Positions 17,257 through 27,358 of a stretch of 64,000 bases of DNA are shown in pieces. The stretch's first letter is position 1. Every line of letters begins with the position of its first letter. Source of the DNA: Roseivivax halodurans JCM 10272 (lineage in GTDB: Bacteria; Pseudomonadota; Alphaproteobacteria; Rhodobacterales; Rhodobacteraceae); assembly GCF_000521785.1 (NCBI RefSeq), contig NZ_JALZ01000014.1, positions 33,057 to 97,056 of the forward strand, read 5' to 3'. The position numbers and the translations under genes are program-made. The notes beneath the pieces were generated by a model. It made no database searches. It worked only from the letters and a program-made list of their open reading frames with translations, and was not told the origin of the DNA.

Positions 17257-17706
17257 TCAGTGCCCGTGCGGCATCCGGTCGTTGTCGACGGGGATCTCGA
17301 CCTGCACGTCCCCGGCCTTCTCGAAGGTCAGGGTCACCGGGATCGTGTCGCCGTTCTCCCACGTCTCGCGCAGCCCCATGAACATCACGTGGTCGCCGCC
17401 CCGCCCGAGGACATGAGTTCCCCCTGCCGGTACCGCAAACCCCTCCTCGACTTCGGACATGATCATCATGCCGTTCGCATCCTCGGCATGGGTGTGCAGC
17501 TCGACCTGATCGGCGGCGTCCGAAGACACGCCGACGATCCGGTCGTCCTCATCCCCGTCGTTTTCGAGGACCATGAAGGCCGCTCCGCTCTTGGCAACGG
17601 GTGAGGCCGCGCGGGCATAGGCGTCCGTGACCGTGATGTCGGCGAGCGCAGGGGTCGCGAGCACGAGAAGGCCCGCCGTAAGAAGGATCGATTTCATCTG
17701 TTCCAT
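17257..17706 (-). CDS. Periplasmic copper chaperone PCu(A)C
   Basis: 149 residues with a signal peptide ending ATPALA. The Cu(I) site of the PCu(A)C family is present as His71, Met83, His106 and Met108 in a GGDHVMFMGL context. It differs by one extra residue in each spacer from the textbook HX10MX21HXM. Such proteins deliver copper to cytochrome oxidase CuA. The start may be 17706 or 17697. The upstream secreted-protein gene lies 27 bp away on the same strand and is probably in the same operon. Confidence 0.88.
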   Translation of the reverse strand: MEQMKSILLTAGLLVLATPALADITVTDAYARAASPVAKSGAAFMVLENDGDEDDRIVGVSSDAADQVELHTHAEDANGMMIMSEVEEGFAVPAGGTHVLGRGGDHVMFMGLRETWENGDTIPVTLTFEKAGDVQVEIPVDNDRMPHGH

Positions 17707-17733
17707 TTCCGTCTGATGTAAGCTGGATGGGTT

Positions 17734-18078
17734 TCAGACGGATGAAGGCGGCGCCCGCGCCCGCGCGTCAGGCGCAACCCGGCCTTCCGAGAGCGGCGCG
17801 GAGCCCAGAAAGACGGCGCCGGTCAGTACGAGGTCCGGTCCGGCGACGTCCTGCGGCAGACCTCGGTCGACCAGTATCGCGGCCGCCCCGTCGGGGCAAA
17901 GCTGGCTCTGCCTCACCGGGGTGCCGTCCGCGCCGAGCGTGACCGTCACGACCGACAGACCGTGGCAGATGACCACCTCACCCGCCGGTCGCGGCAAGCC
18001 GCGGGCGACGGCAAACTCCACGCTCGCAAGAGCGAGGAGAAGCGAGAGGAGGCATATGGAAGCGGAGCGTGCCGTCAT
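17734..18078 (-). CDS. Secreted protein of unknown function next to copper chaperone
   Basis: 114 residues with an N-terminal signal sequence (SICLLSLLLALASVEFAVA). The mature part has VVICHGLSVVTVTLGADG and LCPDG with two cysteines, a pattern reminiscent of DUF2946-like small metal-related proteins, but the match is weak. The conserved arrangement directly upstream of a PCu(A)C gene suggests a copper-homeostasis role, by context only. Confidence 0.55.
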   Translation of the reverse strand: MTARSASICLLSLLLALASVEFAVARGLPRPAGEVVICHGLSVVTVTLGADGTPVRQSQLCPDGAAAILVDRGLPQDVAGPDLVLTGAVFLGSAPLSEGRVAPDARARAPPSSV

Positions 18079-18139
18079 GCTCCGCTCAATGCCAGCAAGA
18101 GCGCCATGCGGCAATGCGACAAGTCGGTCCCGGAAACGC

Positions 18140-18173
18140 AAAACGCTCCCGGAACCGCATCGGTCCGGGAGCG
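18140..18173 (-). terminator. Terminator after rpmB
   Basis: CGCTCCCGGA and TCCGGGAGCG form an exact 10-bp stem with a 10-nt loop. On the minus strand it is followed by TTTTGC, about 26 bp after the rpmB stop codon. Confidence 0.8.
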
Positions 18174-18199
18174 CCTGACATCGTCGCAACGATGGAAGA

Positions 18200-18499
18200 T
18201 CAGGCTTCGGCGGTCGCCGCGGCCTGTGCCTTCGCGATCTCGTTCTTCACCTTCAGCGCCTTTGCCGACAGCTCGACATCCTTCGCCTTGGCAAGGAACT
18301 TGTCGAGCCCGCCACGGTGGTCGACCGAGCGCAGCGCCGAGGCGGAGATGCGCAGCTTGACGCCGCGGCCGAGCGTTTCGGACTGCAGCGTCACGTCGTT
18401 CAGGTTCGGCAGGAAGCGGCGCTTCGTCTTGTTGTTGGCGTGGCTGACGTTGTTGCCAACCATCGGCCCTTTTCCGGTCAGTTCGCAGACACGCGACAT
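18200..18499 (-). CDS. rpmB: 50S ribosomal protein L28
   Basis: 99 codons, basic throughout. [25 protein letters not shown] is the invariant L28 N-terminus (given here only in part: [15 protein letters not shown]). The KRRFLPNL and [11 protein letters not shown] segments complete the signature. The start is ATG 18499. Monocistronic, with a strong terminator downstream. L28 is part of the large subunit and important for subunit joining. Confidence 0.97.
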   Translation of the reverse strand: MSRVCELTGKGPMVGNNVSHANNKTKRRFLPNLNDVTLQSETLGRGVKLRISASALRSVDHRGGLDKFLAKAKDVELSAKALKVKNEIAKAQAAATAEA

Positions 18500-18649
18500 G
18501 GGATCATCCTCGTCTTCTCTCGCGCGGGGAGGCGATGGGATCCCCGCCAATATGAAAGGGCGCGTGCGATCTCTAGCCCGCGCCCGGAATCTGGTCGCGC
18601 TTCACTAAGGCCGCAGCATGCGCGCGTCAACCCCCGGTGCGCGCCTCGA

Positions 18650-19660
18650 TCACACCTGATCGGCCAGCTCCGCGTCCGGCATCTGGAGGAACTCGCGCAG
18701 GAGCGTCTCGGCCGCAACGGCCGCGGTCACCTCGCCGCGCTCGACCTCCTCGGCCATGCGCGCCATCGCCCCCTTCACCGGCTCACGCTTCAGCCGCGCG
18801 AGCAGGCCCTCGCGCACCTCGGCTTCGAACCAGTAGCGCGCCTGCTCGGCCCGCCGCGTCTCCCAATGCCCATGATCCTTCCGCCAGGAGGCGAGCGCCG
18901 TCATCTCGCCCCAGACGCCCTCGAGCCCGGCCTCCTCGACCGCCGAGACGGTCATCGCCTTGGGAAACCCCTCGGGATCCTGCGGGCGCTTGCGCAAGAG
19001 CCGCAGCGCCCCGGCGTAATCGCTACAGGTGCGCGTCGCGGTCGATTTGAGCTCGCCGTCCGCCTTGTTGACGACGAGAAGGTCCGCCATCTCCATGATC
19101 CCGCGCTTCACCCCCTGCAGCTCGTCCCCGCCCGCGGGCGCGAGCAGGAGGCAGAAGAGATCGGTCATCTCGGCGACCACGGTCTCGGATTGCCCGACGC
19201 CCACCGTCTCGACGAGCACGGCATCGAAACCCGCCGCCTCGAGAAGCGCGATCGCCTCGCGCGTCCGGCGCGCGACGCCCCCCAGATGCGATTGTGCGGG
19301 CGACGGTCGGATGAAGGCGTTCGGATCGCGCGACAGCCGCTCCATCCGGGTCTTGTCGCCGAGGATCGACCCGCCCGACCGCGCCGAGGAGGGATCGACC
19401 GCGAGAACGCCCACGCGCTTGCCCTGCCTCGTCAACATGGTGCCGAACGCCTCGATGAAGGTGGACTTGCCGACGCCCGGCGTGCCCGACAGCCCGACCC
19501 GAAGCGCCTCGCGTCCGTGATCCTCGGCGTTCAGCCGCTCCATCAGCCGCGTCGCCGCCTGCCGGTGATCCGCGCGCCCGCTTTCGATCAGCGTGATCGC
19601 CCGCGCCAGCGCCCTCCTGTTGCCCTCCAGAACGCCGCGCGCAAGGTCCTCGATCTCCAT
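18650..19660 (-). CDS. meaB: Methylmalonyl-CoA mutase-associated GTPase MeaB
   Basis: 336 residues. Walker [11 protein letters not shown], then [22 protein letters not shown] and ETVGVGQSE are the MeaB/ArgK G-protein fingerprint; NKADGELK gives base specificity. MeaB protects and reloads adenosylcobalamin-dependent methylmalonyl-CoA mutase, needed in propionyl-CoA assimilation. The mutase gene itself is not in this window. The old name ArgK is a misannotation. Downstream of hrpB on the same strand, separated by 143 bp that contain a repeat element. Confidence 0.94.
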   Translation of the reverse strand: MEIEDLARGVLEGNRRALARAITLIESGRADHRQAATRLMERLNAEDHGREALRVGLSGTPGVGKSTFIEAFGTMLTRQGKRVGVLAVDPSSARSGGSILGDKTRMERLSRDPNAFIRPSPAQSHLGGVARRTREAIALLEAAGFDAVLVETVGVGQSETVVAEMTDLFCLLLAPAGGDELQGVKRGIMEMADLLVVNKADGELKSTATRTCSDYAGALRLLRKRPQDPEGFPKAMTVSAVEEAGLEGVWGEMTALASWRKDHGHWETRRAEQARYWFEAEVREGLLARLKREPVKGAMARMAEEVERGEVTAAVAAETLLREFLQMPDAELADQV

Positions 19661-19727
19661 GAAAGCTCCTGTCTGCCCGGGTTCCCGATCCTGCATCGGC
19701 CCGGCCCCATGTCCACACCGCATGCCG

Positions 19728-19775
19728 CTTCTTCTTGACGGAAATATCCCGGGAGCGCGAGGGCAGAGCCCTCGC
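19728..19775 (-). repeat. Hairpin-tail intergenic repeat, copy A
   Basis: Read on the minus strand: stem GCGAGGG, loop CTCTG, stem CCCTCGC, then GCTCCCGGGATATTTCCGTC and the tail CAAGAAGAAG. It lies just after hrpB in the same direction as that gene. Its stem differs from copy C by compensating changes while the loop is identical. Confidence 0.7.
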
Positions 19776-19803
19776 TCGGGCGCGGATCGCGGGTCCGGCC
19801 GCC

Positions 19804-22245
19804 CTAGCTCCGCCGCTTGACGCGCAGGGTGGGGTCCTCCTCGCGCGGGTCTTCCGGCCAGGGATGCTTGGGGTAGCGCGCCCTCATGTCCTTGCGGACA
19901 TCGGCGTAGGAGCCTTGCCAGAACCCCGGCAGGTCGGTCGTCGTCTGCACGGGACGGTTCGCGGGCGACAGGAGCGTCACCCGCAGCGGCACGCCACCGA
20001 CGGTCGGATGGATGCGCTGGCCGAACATCTCCTGCAGGCGCAGCGATATCTCCGGCGCCTCGCCGGTATAGTCGATCGGGATCTGCCGGCCGAGCGGTGT
20101 CGTGAACGCTCCGGGCACGGCGGCGTCGAGCGCCTGTTTCTGCGGAAAGTCGAGCCGCGCTTCGAGCGCCGGGACGAGGTCGAACCGTTTCCACTCCTCG
20201 GCGCTCTTCACGCCCGAGAGAAACGGCAGCAGCCAGTCCTCGAGCGTCGCCATGAGCGCTGCCTCGGACATGTCGGGAAGCTCGTGGCCATCGGCTCGGG
20301 CAAGCGCCACCCGTGCGGCGAACCGCTCCGCCTTCGGCGAGAGCTTCAGCCCGAGCTCGCGCACGCCCTCGAGCATGGCGGCGGCGACGGCGTCCGGCGG
20401 CACGTCCTTCCAGAGCCGGTCGTCGAGCACAAGCGCCCCGAACCGCTCCTGCTGGCGCGCGACCACCCGGCGCTCGCGCCGCGACCATTCGCAGACATCC
20501 TCCCAGGTGATGCGGTCGCCGTAGAGCTCGCGCAGCTCCACCTCCTCGAGCCGCGCCGCCTGCCGGATCCGGGCCTCGCGCGGATCGCCGTCGAGATCCG
20601 TCGCCACGATGAGCCGCGTCGCGCCCAGCGGATCGTCGGCCGCGGTGATCGCGCCCTTGCCGCCCGACAGGATGTAGCGCGGCGCATCACCCTTGCGGCG
20701 CAGGCCGATCCGGTCGGGATAGGCCAGCGCGGCGAGCGCTCCGGGGCTGAGATCGCGCGCCGCGCCCTTGGGCGCCGCCTTGCGCAGGCGCTTCGCCTCG
20801 TCGCGGATGCGGTGCAGCGCGGCCTGCCGGATCTCGTGCGGACGCTCGGCGAGGAACCTCTTGGCGTCCCTCAGCGCCTCGAGCCGCAGCCGCAGATCCG
20901 ACGGCGCGCGCTTCAGCGGGTCGCGGTCCGAAAGGAGCGCCGCAAGCGGCGCAGCGTCGGGCCCCGCGATCGCAAGCATGTGCGCGAGGCGCGGATGCAG
21001 GGGCAGACCGGCTAGGCTCCTGCCATGGGGCGTCACGAGCCCCTGAATGTCGAGCGCGCCCAGCATCTGCAGTAGCGCCTGCGCCTCGCGGAACGCGCCC
21101 TCGGGCGGCGGCGTCAGGAACGGAAGATCGGCCGGCGCCGCCCCCCAGAGCGCCAGCTCGAGCGCGAGGGCGGCAAGGTCCGCGGCCTCGATCTCGGCCG
21201 GGGGGTGGGCGGCGAGCGCCCCCTCCTCGCCGCGCGTCCAGAGCCGGTAGGCGACGCCCGGCGCGACGCGGCCCGCGCGGCCCGCGCGCTGCGTCGCCTC
21301 GGCGCGGGTCACCTTCTCGGTCACCAGCCGCGACATGCCCGAAGACGGATCGAACCGCGCCCGCCGCGCCTTGCCACCATCGACGACGACCCGGATGTCC
21401 TCGATCGTCAGCGAGGTCTCGGCGATCGAGGTCGACAGCACCACCTTGCGTCCCTGCGTCTCGGGCCGGATCGCCGCGCGCTGGTCGCCCATCTCCATCG
21501 CGCCGAAGAGCGGCCGCACATGGCACTCCTTCGGCAGGCGTCCCGCCAGGCGCGAGGCGACATTCCGGATCTCGCCCTCCCCGGGCAGGAAGACGAGCAC
21601 GCCGCCGTCCGTCTCGCGGACGGCCTGCGCGACCAGATCCGCGACCGCGTCCTCGTAGCGCTGGCGCTTCGCCAGCGGCGCCTCCAGCCAGCGTGTCTCC
21701 ACCGGATAGGCGCGGCCTTCGGAGGTGACGACCGGCGCATCCATAAGCGTGGCAACCGGCCCCGCCTCGAGCGTCGCCGACATCGCGAGGAGTCTCAGAT
21801 CCTCGCGCAGCGCGCCGGCGATCTCGAGGCAGAGCGCAAGACCGAGATCGGCGTTGAGCGAACGTTCGTGGATCTCGTCGAAGATCACCGTCCCGACTCC
21901 CGAAAGCTCGGGATCCGATTGCAGGCGGCGCGTCAGGATGCCTTCGGTGACGACCTCGATCCGCGTTTGCGGCCCGACCTTGGCCTCGCCGCGGATGCGG
22001 TAGCCGACGGTCTCGCCGACGCGCTCGCCGAGCGTCTCCGCCATGCGCTCCGCCGCCGCCCGCGCCGCCAGCCGCCGGGGCTCGAGCATGACGAGCGTGC
22101 CCTCCACGAGCCCCGCCTCGAGCAGCGCCAGCGGCACGCGGGTGGTCTTGCCCGCGCCGGGCGGCGCCTGGAGCACCGCACGCCCCCGTTCGCGCATCGC
22201 GGCGAGCAGATCGGGCAACGCCTCTTCGATGGGCAGTTTGTCCAT
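19804..22245 (-). CDS. hrpB: ATP-dependent helicase HrpB
   Basis: 813 residues. DEAH-family motifs appear in order: [13 protein letters not shown] (motif I), DEIHERSL (II, here DEIH), SATLEA (III), [11 protein letters not shown] (V) and QRAGRAGR (VI). The C-terminal HrpB-specific domain includes [21 protein letters not shown]. HrpB is a predicted RNA helicase of unclear role, common in proteobacteria. The start at [11 protein letters not shown] (22245) places the helicase core correctly. It is 78 bp downstream of argF on the same strand. Confidence 0.95.
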   Translation of the reverse strand: MDKLPIEEALPDLLAAMRERGRAVLQAPPGAGKTTRVPLALLEAGLVEGTLVMLEPRRLAARAAAERMAETLGERVGETVGYRIRGEAKVGPQTRIEVVTEGILTRRLQSDPELSGVGTVIFDEIHERSLNADLGLALCLEIAGALREDLRLLAMSATLEAGPVATLMDAPVVTSEGRAYPVETRWLEAPLAKRQRYEDAVADLVAQAVRETDGGVLVFLPGEGEIRNVASRLAGRLPKECHVRPLFGAMEMGDQRAAIRPETQGRKVVLSTSIAETSLTIEDIRVVVDGGKARRARFDPSSGMSRLVTEKVTRAEATQRAGRAGRVAPGVAYRLWTRGEEGALAAHPPAEIEAADLAALALELALWGAAPADLPFLTPPPEGAFREAQALLQMLGALDIQGLVTPHGRSLAGLPLHPRLAHMLAIAGPDAAPLAALLSDRDPLKRAPSDLRLRLEALRDAKRFLAERPHEIRQAALHRIRDEAKRLRKAAPKGAARDLSPGALAALAYPDRIGLRRKGDAPRYILSGGKGAITAADDPLGATRLIVATDLDGDPREARIRQAARLEEVELRELYGDRITWEDVCEWSRRERRVVARQQERFGALVLDDRLWKDVPPDAVAAAMLEGVRELGLKLSPKAERFAARVALARADGHELPDMSEAALMATLEDWLLPFLSGVKSAEEWKRFDLVPALEARLDFPQKQALDAAVPGAFTTPLGRQIPIDYTGEAPEISLRLQEMFGQRIHPTVGGVPLRVTLLSPANRPVQTTTDLPGFWQGSYADVRKDMRARYPKHPWPEDPREEDPTLRVKRRS

Positions 22246-22323
22246 GGTCTCGCTCCCGCGCAGGCATGATAGGTAAGCCGGGCACCCGGCTTCCGGAGGA
22301 CAGGCGGTGCCTGCCACTCGGGC

Positions 22324-23250
22324 TCAGGCGTTGAGGCACCAGCGCATGATGGCCTTCTGGGCGTGCAGGCGATTCTCGGCCTCGTCCCAGATGACCGAAT
22401 GGGGCCCGTCCATCACTTCGCTCGTGACTTCCTCTTCCCGGTGTGCGGGCAGGCAATGCATGAAGAGCGCGTCGGGCTTGGCGCGCTCCATGAGCTTGGC
22501 GTTCACCTGATAGGGCCGCAGCATGTTGTGCCGCCGCTCGCGCGCCGATTGCGCATCGTGCATCGACACCCAGGTGTCGGTGATGATGAGGTCCGCGCCC
22601 TCCACCGCCTTCATCGGATCGCGCTCGATGGTCACGTCGACGCCCTTCTGGCGGGCATGACCGACGAACTCCATCTCCGGATCGAGCTGCACCGGCCCGG
22701 TGAAGGTGAAGTCGAACCCCATCTGCGCCGCCGCGTGCAGCCACGAGGCGCAGACATTGTTGCCGTCGCCGGACCACACCACCTTGCGGCCCTGGATCGG
22801 GCCGCGATGCTCCCGGTAGGTCTGCAGGTCCGCCATGATCTGGCAGGGATGCGAGCGGTCGGTCAGCCCGTTGATCACCGGGACGGAGGCGTATTCCGCC
22901 ATCTCGGTCAGAACGCTCTCGTCGAAGGTGCGGATCATGATCATGTCGACGTAGCGGCTGAGGACGCGCGCGGTGTCGGCGATGGTCTCGCCGTGACCGA
23001 GCTGCATGTCGGCGCCTGACAGCACCATGGTCTCGCCGCCCATCTGGCGCACGCCCACGTCGAAGGAGACGCGCGTACGGGTCGACGGCTTCTCGAAGAT
23101 CAGCGCGACCATGTGGTTCTTCAGCGGCTGCTCGGCGTCGGGCGTCGCCTTGGGCGCGCCGTTCCGCGCCGCCTTCATCGCCGACGCCTGCGTCAGGATC
23201 GCTTCGAGGTCGGACGGGTCTGTCTTGTGGATGTCGAGGAAGTGGTTCAT
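22324..23250 (-). CDS. argF: Ornithine carbamoyltransferase
   Basis: 308 residues, the normal length. It makes citrulline from ornithine and carbamoyl phosphate in arginine biosynthesis. Carbamoyl-phosphate-binding STRTRVSF and HPCQIMAD, and the ornithine/catalytic HCLPAHR motif are present, with VWSGDGNNV between domains. It follows argD on the same strand, separated by 76 bp containing a long palindromic repeat, so the two may form one arginine operon. Confidence 0.97.
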   Translation of the reverse strand: MNHFLDIHKTDPSDLEAILTQASAMKAARNGAPKATPDAEQPLKNHMVALIFEKPSTRTRVSFDVGVRQMGGETMVLSGADMQLGHGETIADTARVLSRYVDMIMIRTFDESVLTEMAEYASVPVINGLTDRSHPCQIMADLQTYREHRGPIQGRKVVWSGDGNNVCASWLHAAAQMGFDFTFTGPVQLDPEMEFVGHARQKGVDVTIERDPMKAVEGADLIITDTWVSMHDAQSARERRHNMLRPYQVNAKLMERAKPDALFMHCLPAHREEEVTSEVMDGPHSVIWDEAENRLHAQKAIMRWCLNA

Positions 23251-23272
23251 CGGTTTATGCTTTTTGTCGGTA

Positions 23273-23325
23273 GCGGATCCGGGGGCCAGCCCCCGGATCC
23301 GCGGAGTATTTTTGCCAAGAAGAAG
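23273..23325 (+). repeat. Hairpin-tail intergenic repeat, copy B, with 30-bp perfect palindrome
   Basis: Arms GCGGATCCGGGGGC and GCCCCCGGATCCGC (14 bp each, 2-nt centre) at 23273-23302 are followed by GGAGTATTTTTGCCAAGAAG and AAG. The tail equals that of copies A and C, but the palindrome has a different sequence. It sits between argD and argF, oriented opposite to both. Confidence 0.75.
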
Positions 23326-23326
23326 A

Positions 23327-24517
23327 TCAGGCCGGGGCCTTTGATTTCAGCGAGACGGCGGTGGCGGTGCGGTCGAGGCGGTGCACCGCCTCCGCGATGT
23401 CCTCGTCGGTGAGGGTGAGCGGCGGCAGCAGGCGCACCACGTTGTCTCCGGCCGGCACAGCGATGAGCTCGTGCTCGTAGCAGGCCTGCACCACGTCGGT
23501 GTTGGGCACGACGCATTTGAGGCCGAGCATCAGGCCGTGGCCACGGACCTCTTCGAAGACGTCGTAATGCGTCGCGACGATGCTCTCGAGCCGCTGTCGC
23601 AGCGCTCCGGCCTTGCGGCGCACCTCGGAGAGGAAGTCCGCATCGGCGACATGCTTCATCACCTCGAGCCCGACCGCGCAGCCGAGCGGGTTGCCACCGT
23701 AGGTCGAGCCGTGCGTGCCCGCCGTCATGCCCGAGGCGGCCTCCTCGGTCGCGAGGACCGCGCCGAGGGGGAAGCCGCCGCCGATGCCCTTGGCGACCAT
23801 CATGATGTCGGGCGTGATCCCGGCCCATTCGTGGGCGAAGAGCTTGCCGGTCCGGCCCATGCCGCACTGCACCTCGTCGAGGATCAGCAGGAGCCCCTTC
23901 TCGTCGCAGAGCTGGCGGAAGCCTTGAAGGCAGTGATCGGGCATCGTGCGGATGCCGCCCTCGCCCTGAATGGGCTCGAGAAGGATCGCGCCCGTGGTCT
24001 CGGTGACGGCGTCGCGGATGCCCTCGTGATCGCCCCAGTCGACATGGGTGAAGCCGGGCAGGACCGGGCCGAAGCCCTTGACCATCTTCTCCGATCCCGC
24101 GGCGGCGATCGCGGCGCTGGAGCGGCCGTGGAAGCTGCCCGAGAAAGTGACGATGTCGGTCTTCTCGGGATGCCCCTTCTCGGACCAGTACTTGCGCGCC
24201 ATCTTGACCGCAAGCTCGCAAGCCTCGGTGCCGGAATTGGTGAAGAACACCGTATCGGCGAAGGTCGCCTCGACCAGCCGGTCCGCCAGCGCCTCCTGCT
24301 CCGGGATCTGGTAGAGGTTCGAGACGTGCCAGAGCTTGCCGGCCTGTTCGGTCAGCGCCCTGGTCAGTGCGGGATGCGCATGGCCGAGCGCGTTCACCGC
24401 GATGCCGGCCCCCATGTCGAGAAAGCGTCGACCATCCGCCTCGACCAGCCAGGAGCCTTCCCCATGCGTGAAGCTCAACGGGGCGCGGTTGTAGGTGGGC
24501 AGGACGGACGGGATCAT
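23327..24517 (-). CDS. argD: Acetylornithine/succinyldiaminopimelate aminotransferase
   Basis: 396 residues, PLP-dependent class III aminotransferase. [16 protein letters not shown] at the N-terminus, [15 protein letters not shown], the PLP-aspartate region [14 protein letters not shown], and the PLP lysine in [13 protein letters not shown] are diagnostic. It converts N-acetylglutamate semialdehyde to N-acetylornithine. The start at 24517 is supported by AAGGAG 9 bp upstream. It is the first gene of an argD-argF cluster. Confidence 0.95.
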   Translation of the reverse strand: MIPSVLPTYNRAPLSFTHGEGSWLVEADGRRFLDMGAGIAVNALGHAHPALTRALTEQAGKLWHVSNLYQIPEQEALADRLVEATFADTVFFTNSGTEACELAVKMARKYWSEKGHPEKTDIVTFSGSFHGRSSAAIAAAGSEKMVKGFGPVLPGFTHVDWGDHEGIRDAVTETTGAILLEPIQGEGGIRTMPDHCLQGFRQLCDEKGLLLILDEVQCGMGRTGKLFAHEWAGITPDIMMVAKGIGGGFPLGAVLATEEAASGMTAGTHGSTYGGNPLGCAVGLEVMKHVADADFLSEVRRKAGALRQRLESIVATHYDVFEEVRGHGLMLGLKCVVPNTDVVQACYEHELIAVPAGDNVVRLLPPLTLTDEDIAEAVHRLDRTATAVSLKSKAPA

Positions 24518-24769
24518 CGGATCGCTCCTTCGCGACAAGAGCCCAAGAGGTGCCAAGGGCCGTTCATATAGTCAACATGGGATGGGAGGGGTGACGGGCA
24601 ACGCACCGCGCGCCCGGGCCGGGCGGCGGAGGGGAAAGGCTCAGCGGCCTCGTCGGATCGTGGTGTTGCCGGTCATGACCCGTCTCGAACCATGCGGGCG
24701 CCGCCTTGGCAAGAAAAAACCGCGTCAAGCGGGGTTTTCTTTCACGAAGTGACGCGTATAGTCGCGGCC

Positions 24770-24853
24770 ATGACCAGCTTGGCCCATATCGCGACGCGCG
24801 TCCGCCCTTCGGCGGCGCTTCCGCTCGGCCTGCTTCTCCTTACCCGCCTCTGA
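24770..24853 (+). CDS. Leucine-rich leader peptide of leuA
   Basis: A 27-residue open frame starting at ATG 24770 and ending at TGA 24851. It ends LPLGLLLLTRL, with seven leucines in the last eleven residues and four in a row (CTG CTT CTC CTT). Its stop lies 92 bp before leuA. Leucine-rich peptides at this position are the sensing element of transcription attenuation: ribosomes pausing at Leu codons when leucyl-tRNA is scarce change the fold of the RNA behind. It overlaps the first arm of the hairpin set described separately. Confidence 0.8.
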   Translation: MTSLAHIATRVRPSAALPLGLLLLTRL

Positions 24854-24904
24854 GCGCGGCCTTCTCGGCGCGACCGCTCAGAGGACAGGGAGCCCGCGCC
24901 GAGA
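24847..24904 (+). promoter_or_regulatory. Interleaved hairpin arms, candidate leuA attenuator
   Basis: Four arms occur in the order A, B, A', B'. A is CCTCTGAGCG (24847-24856), pairing with A' CGCTCAGAGG (24875-24884). B is TCTCGGCGCG (24863-24872), pairing with B' CGCGCCGAGA (24895-24904). Each pair is an exact 10-bp match, and the two stems cannot form together as simple hairpins. Arm A contains the leader stop codon. There is no U-run after B', so the switch may be Rho-dependent or act on leuA translation. Confidence 0.65.
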
Positions 24905-24945
24905 GAGCCATTCCGAGAAGCAACCAAAATTCCGAGACCCGAGCC

Positions 24946-26520
24946 ATGACCGATAGACCCAAGGACCGCGTGCTGATCTTCGACACCACGCTGCGCGACG
25001 GCGAGCAATCGCCCGGCGCCACCATGACCCACGCCGAGAAGCTGGAGATCGCCGAGCTTCTCGACGACATGGGCGTCGACATCATCGAAGCGGGCTTCCC
25101 GGTCGCCTCCGAGGGCGATTTCCGTGCGGTGAAGGAGATCGCCGAACGCTCCAAGCAGGCGGTGATCTGCGGGCTGGCCCGCGCCAACCCGACCGATATC
25201 GACCGCTGCTGGGAGGCCGTGAAACACGCGGAGCGCCCGCGCATCCACACCTTCATCGGCACCTCGCCGCTGCACCGGGCCATCCCCAACCTCGACAAGG
25301 ACCAGATGGCCGAGCGGATCGAGCAGACCGTGACCCATGCCCGCAATCTCTGCGACAACGTGCAATGGTCGCCTATGGACGCGACGCGCACCGAGTGGGA
25401 TTACCTCTGCCGCGTGGTCGAGATCGCGATCAAGGCGGGTGCCACGACGATCAACATCCCCGACACGGTGGGCTACACCGCGCCCAACGAGAGCGCCGAC
25501 CTCATCCGGCGGCTGATCGCGACGGTGCCGGGCGCGGACGAGATCGTCTTCGCCACGCATTGCCACAACGACCTCGGCATGGCGACGGCCAACAGCCTCG
25601 CCGCGGTCGAGGGCGGCGCGCGCCAGATCGAATGCACGATCAACGGCCTCGGTGAGCGCGCGGGCAACACCGCGCTCGAGGAGGTGGTGATGGCGCTGCG
25701 CACGCGCGGGGACATCCTGCCGTACGAGACCGGCATCGACACCAGGAAGATCATGCACATCTCGCGCCGCGTCGCGACGGTCTCGGGCTTCCCGGTGCAG
25801 TTCAACAAGGCGATCGTGGGCAAGAACGCCTTCGCCCACGAGAGCGGCATCCACCAGGACGGCATGCTCAAGAACGCCGAGACCTTCGAGATCATGCGCC
25901 CCGAGGATGTGGGCCTCGCCGCGACCAACCTCGTCATGGGCAAGCATTCGGGCCGCGCCGCGCTGCGCGCCAAGCTGAAGGATCTCGGCGTCGAGGTAGG
26001 GGACAACCAGCTCAAGGATCTCTTCGTGCGGTTCAAGGAACTCGCCGACCGCAAGAAGGAGGTCTACGACGAGGACATCCTCGCGCTCGTGACGGCGACC
26101 ACGACTGACGGGATGGCCGACCGGCTGCAGCTCCTGAATCTCAGCGTCACCTGCGGCACCGGGGGCCCGGCGCGCGCCGAGATCGAGATGGAGATCGACG
26201 GCGCGGAACACTCGGCCACCTGCGAGGGCGACGGACCGGTGGATGCGAGCTTCAAGGCGGTCCGCGCCCTGCACGAGACCAACGCGCATCTGCAGCTCTA
26301 CCAGGTGCACGCAGTGACGGAAGGCACCGACGCGCAGGCGACGGTCAGCGTGCGGCTCGAGGAGGACGGCATGATCGCCACGGGGCAGTCTGCCGACACC
26401 GATACCGTTGTCGCCTCGGCCCGCGCCTATATCAACGCGCTGAACCGCCTGCTCGTGCGCCGCGAAAAGACCGGACCCGGCGCCGACGCCCGCGAGATCA
26501 GCTACAAGGACGTCGGCTGA
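24946..26520 (+). CDS. leuA: 2-isopropylmalate synthase
   Basis: 524 residues. It condenses 2-ketoisovalerate and acetyl-CoA, the first step of leucine synthesis. The catalytic barrel shows FDTTLRDGEQSPGATMT, FIGTSPLHR, THCHNDLGMATANSL (metal histidines) and NGLGERAGNT. FAHESGIHQDGMLKN links to the regulatory LeuA dimer domain (about residues 400-520), the site of leucine feedback. The start at MTDRPKDRVL is preceded by the leader peptide and alternative hairpins. No other leu gene is adjacent. Confidence 0.97.
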   Translation: MTDRPKDRVLIFDTTLRDGEQSPGATMTHAEKLEIAELLDDMGVDIIEAGFPVASEGDFRAVKEIAERSKQAVICGLARANPTDIDRCWEAVKHAERPRIHTFIGTSPLHRAIPNLDKDQMAERIEQTVTHARNLCDNVQWSPMDATRTEWDYLCRVVEIAIKAGATTINIPDTVGYTAPNESADLIRRLIATVPGADEIVFATHCHNDLGMATANSLAAVEGGARQIECTINGLGERAGNTALEEVVMALRTRGDILPYETGIDTRKIMHISRRVATVSGFPVQFNKAIVGKNAFAHESGIHQDGMLKNAETFEIMRPEDVGLAATNLVMGKHSGRAALRAKLKDLGVEVGDNQLKDLFVRFKELADRKKEVYDEDILALVTATTTDGMADRLQLLNLSVTCGTGGPARAEIEMEIDGAEHSATCEGDGPVDASFKAVRALHETNAHLQLYQVHAVTEGTDAQATVSVRLEEDGMIATGQSADTDTVVASARAYINALNRLLVRREKTGPGADAREISYKDVG

Positions 26521-26539
26521 CCGAGAGGGCGGCGCGTCC

Positions 26540-27358
26540 TCAGGCGCGCCGTCTCCGCATCACCCAGAGCGCGACGCCGACGATGGCGAGCGGCAGGATC
26601 AGGGTGCGCAAGAGCAGAAGACCGATCACCGTCAGTGACGCGGAAAGGATCGTGTCCGCCTCCGAGAGGAAATACCCCACGCTGTCGCGATAGGCTGCGA
26701 TCCCGTCCCAGACATCGCCGATGCTGTCGCCGCCGAGATCGGAGAACCACGAGCCATCCTCCTCGGGCAGGGCCTGCGGCTCTTCCGGGGTGATGCCGCG
26801 CGCCCGGTCCGCGATCTCGGCAAGCTCCGCCCGCGCCTCCGTCAACCGCGTCTCGGTGAGCCTGTCGGCCATCCCGGCGCCGGACCAGAAGAGCAGCGGC
26901 AGGACGAAGGCGAGCGCCGCGCCCGCGACCACCGCGCGGTCGAGCAGCATGCCGACCCGCCCCCCGCGCGGCGCGATGAACCAGGGCACGAGAGCGGCCA
27001 GCAGCAGCCCCGCGCCGAGCACGCCGAGCGGTCCGACCGCAACCGACAGCGTTGCGGCTACCACCGAGACGGCAAAGACCGCCGCCGCCACGCGCTCGAC
27101 CGTGTCGTCGACCGGCTCGAGCACCTTGATCGGCTGGGCATTGACCGACGCCACCATCGAGCCGCCAACCTCGATCTCCTGCGCGACCGAAAGCGTCGCG
27201 TTGATGGCACGAAGCGAGACGTAGACGGCGCCCGCCGCCACGGCGATGCGGCTGGCCGCGCGTTCGGCGCCGCTCACCGCGGGGTTCTCGACCGACAGCG
27301 ACAGCACCGCCGCCAGCGCGAGCACAAGAGCGGCCAGTGTCCGGCGCAGGCTCATCAC
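26540..27358 (-). CDS. Hypothetical multi-spanning membrane protein
   Basis: 272 residues. An N-terminal signal-like segment, about four further hydrophobic segments (near residues 30-50, 90-125, 140-160 and 245-265), and an acidic, soluble stretch between residues 175 and 215. The last residues WVMRRRRA are basic and so cytoplasmic. No family recognised. Its start overlaps the stop of the upstream hydroxyacid dehydrogenase by 4 bp (ATGA), so the two are co-translated. Confidence 0.65.
   Translation of the reverse strand: MMSLRRTLAALVLALAAVLSLSVENPAVSGAERAASRIAVAAGAVYVSLRAINATLSVAQEIEVGGSMVASVNAQPIKVLEPVDDTVERVAAAVFAVSVVAATLSVAVGPLGVLGAGLLLAALVPWFIAPRGGRVGMLLDRAVVAGAALAFVLPLLFWSGAGMADRLTETRLTEARAELAEIADRARGITPEEPQALPEEDGSWFSDLGGDSIGDVWDGIAAYRDSVGYFLSEADTILSASLTVIGLLLLRTLILPLAIVGVALWVMRRRRA

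Noticed and set aside
24708..24742. Possible terminator (AAAACCGC ... GCGGGGTTTT) before the leuA leader
   Set aside because: The arms do not match without a 2-nt bulge and its position before the leader promoter region is ambiguous.
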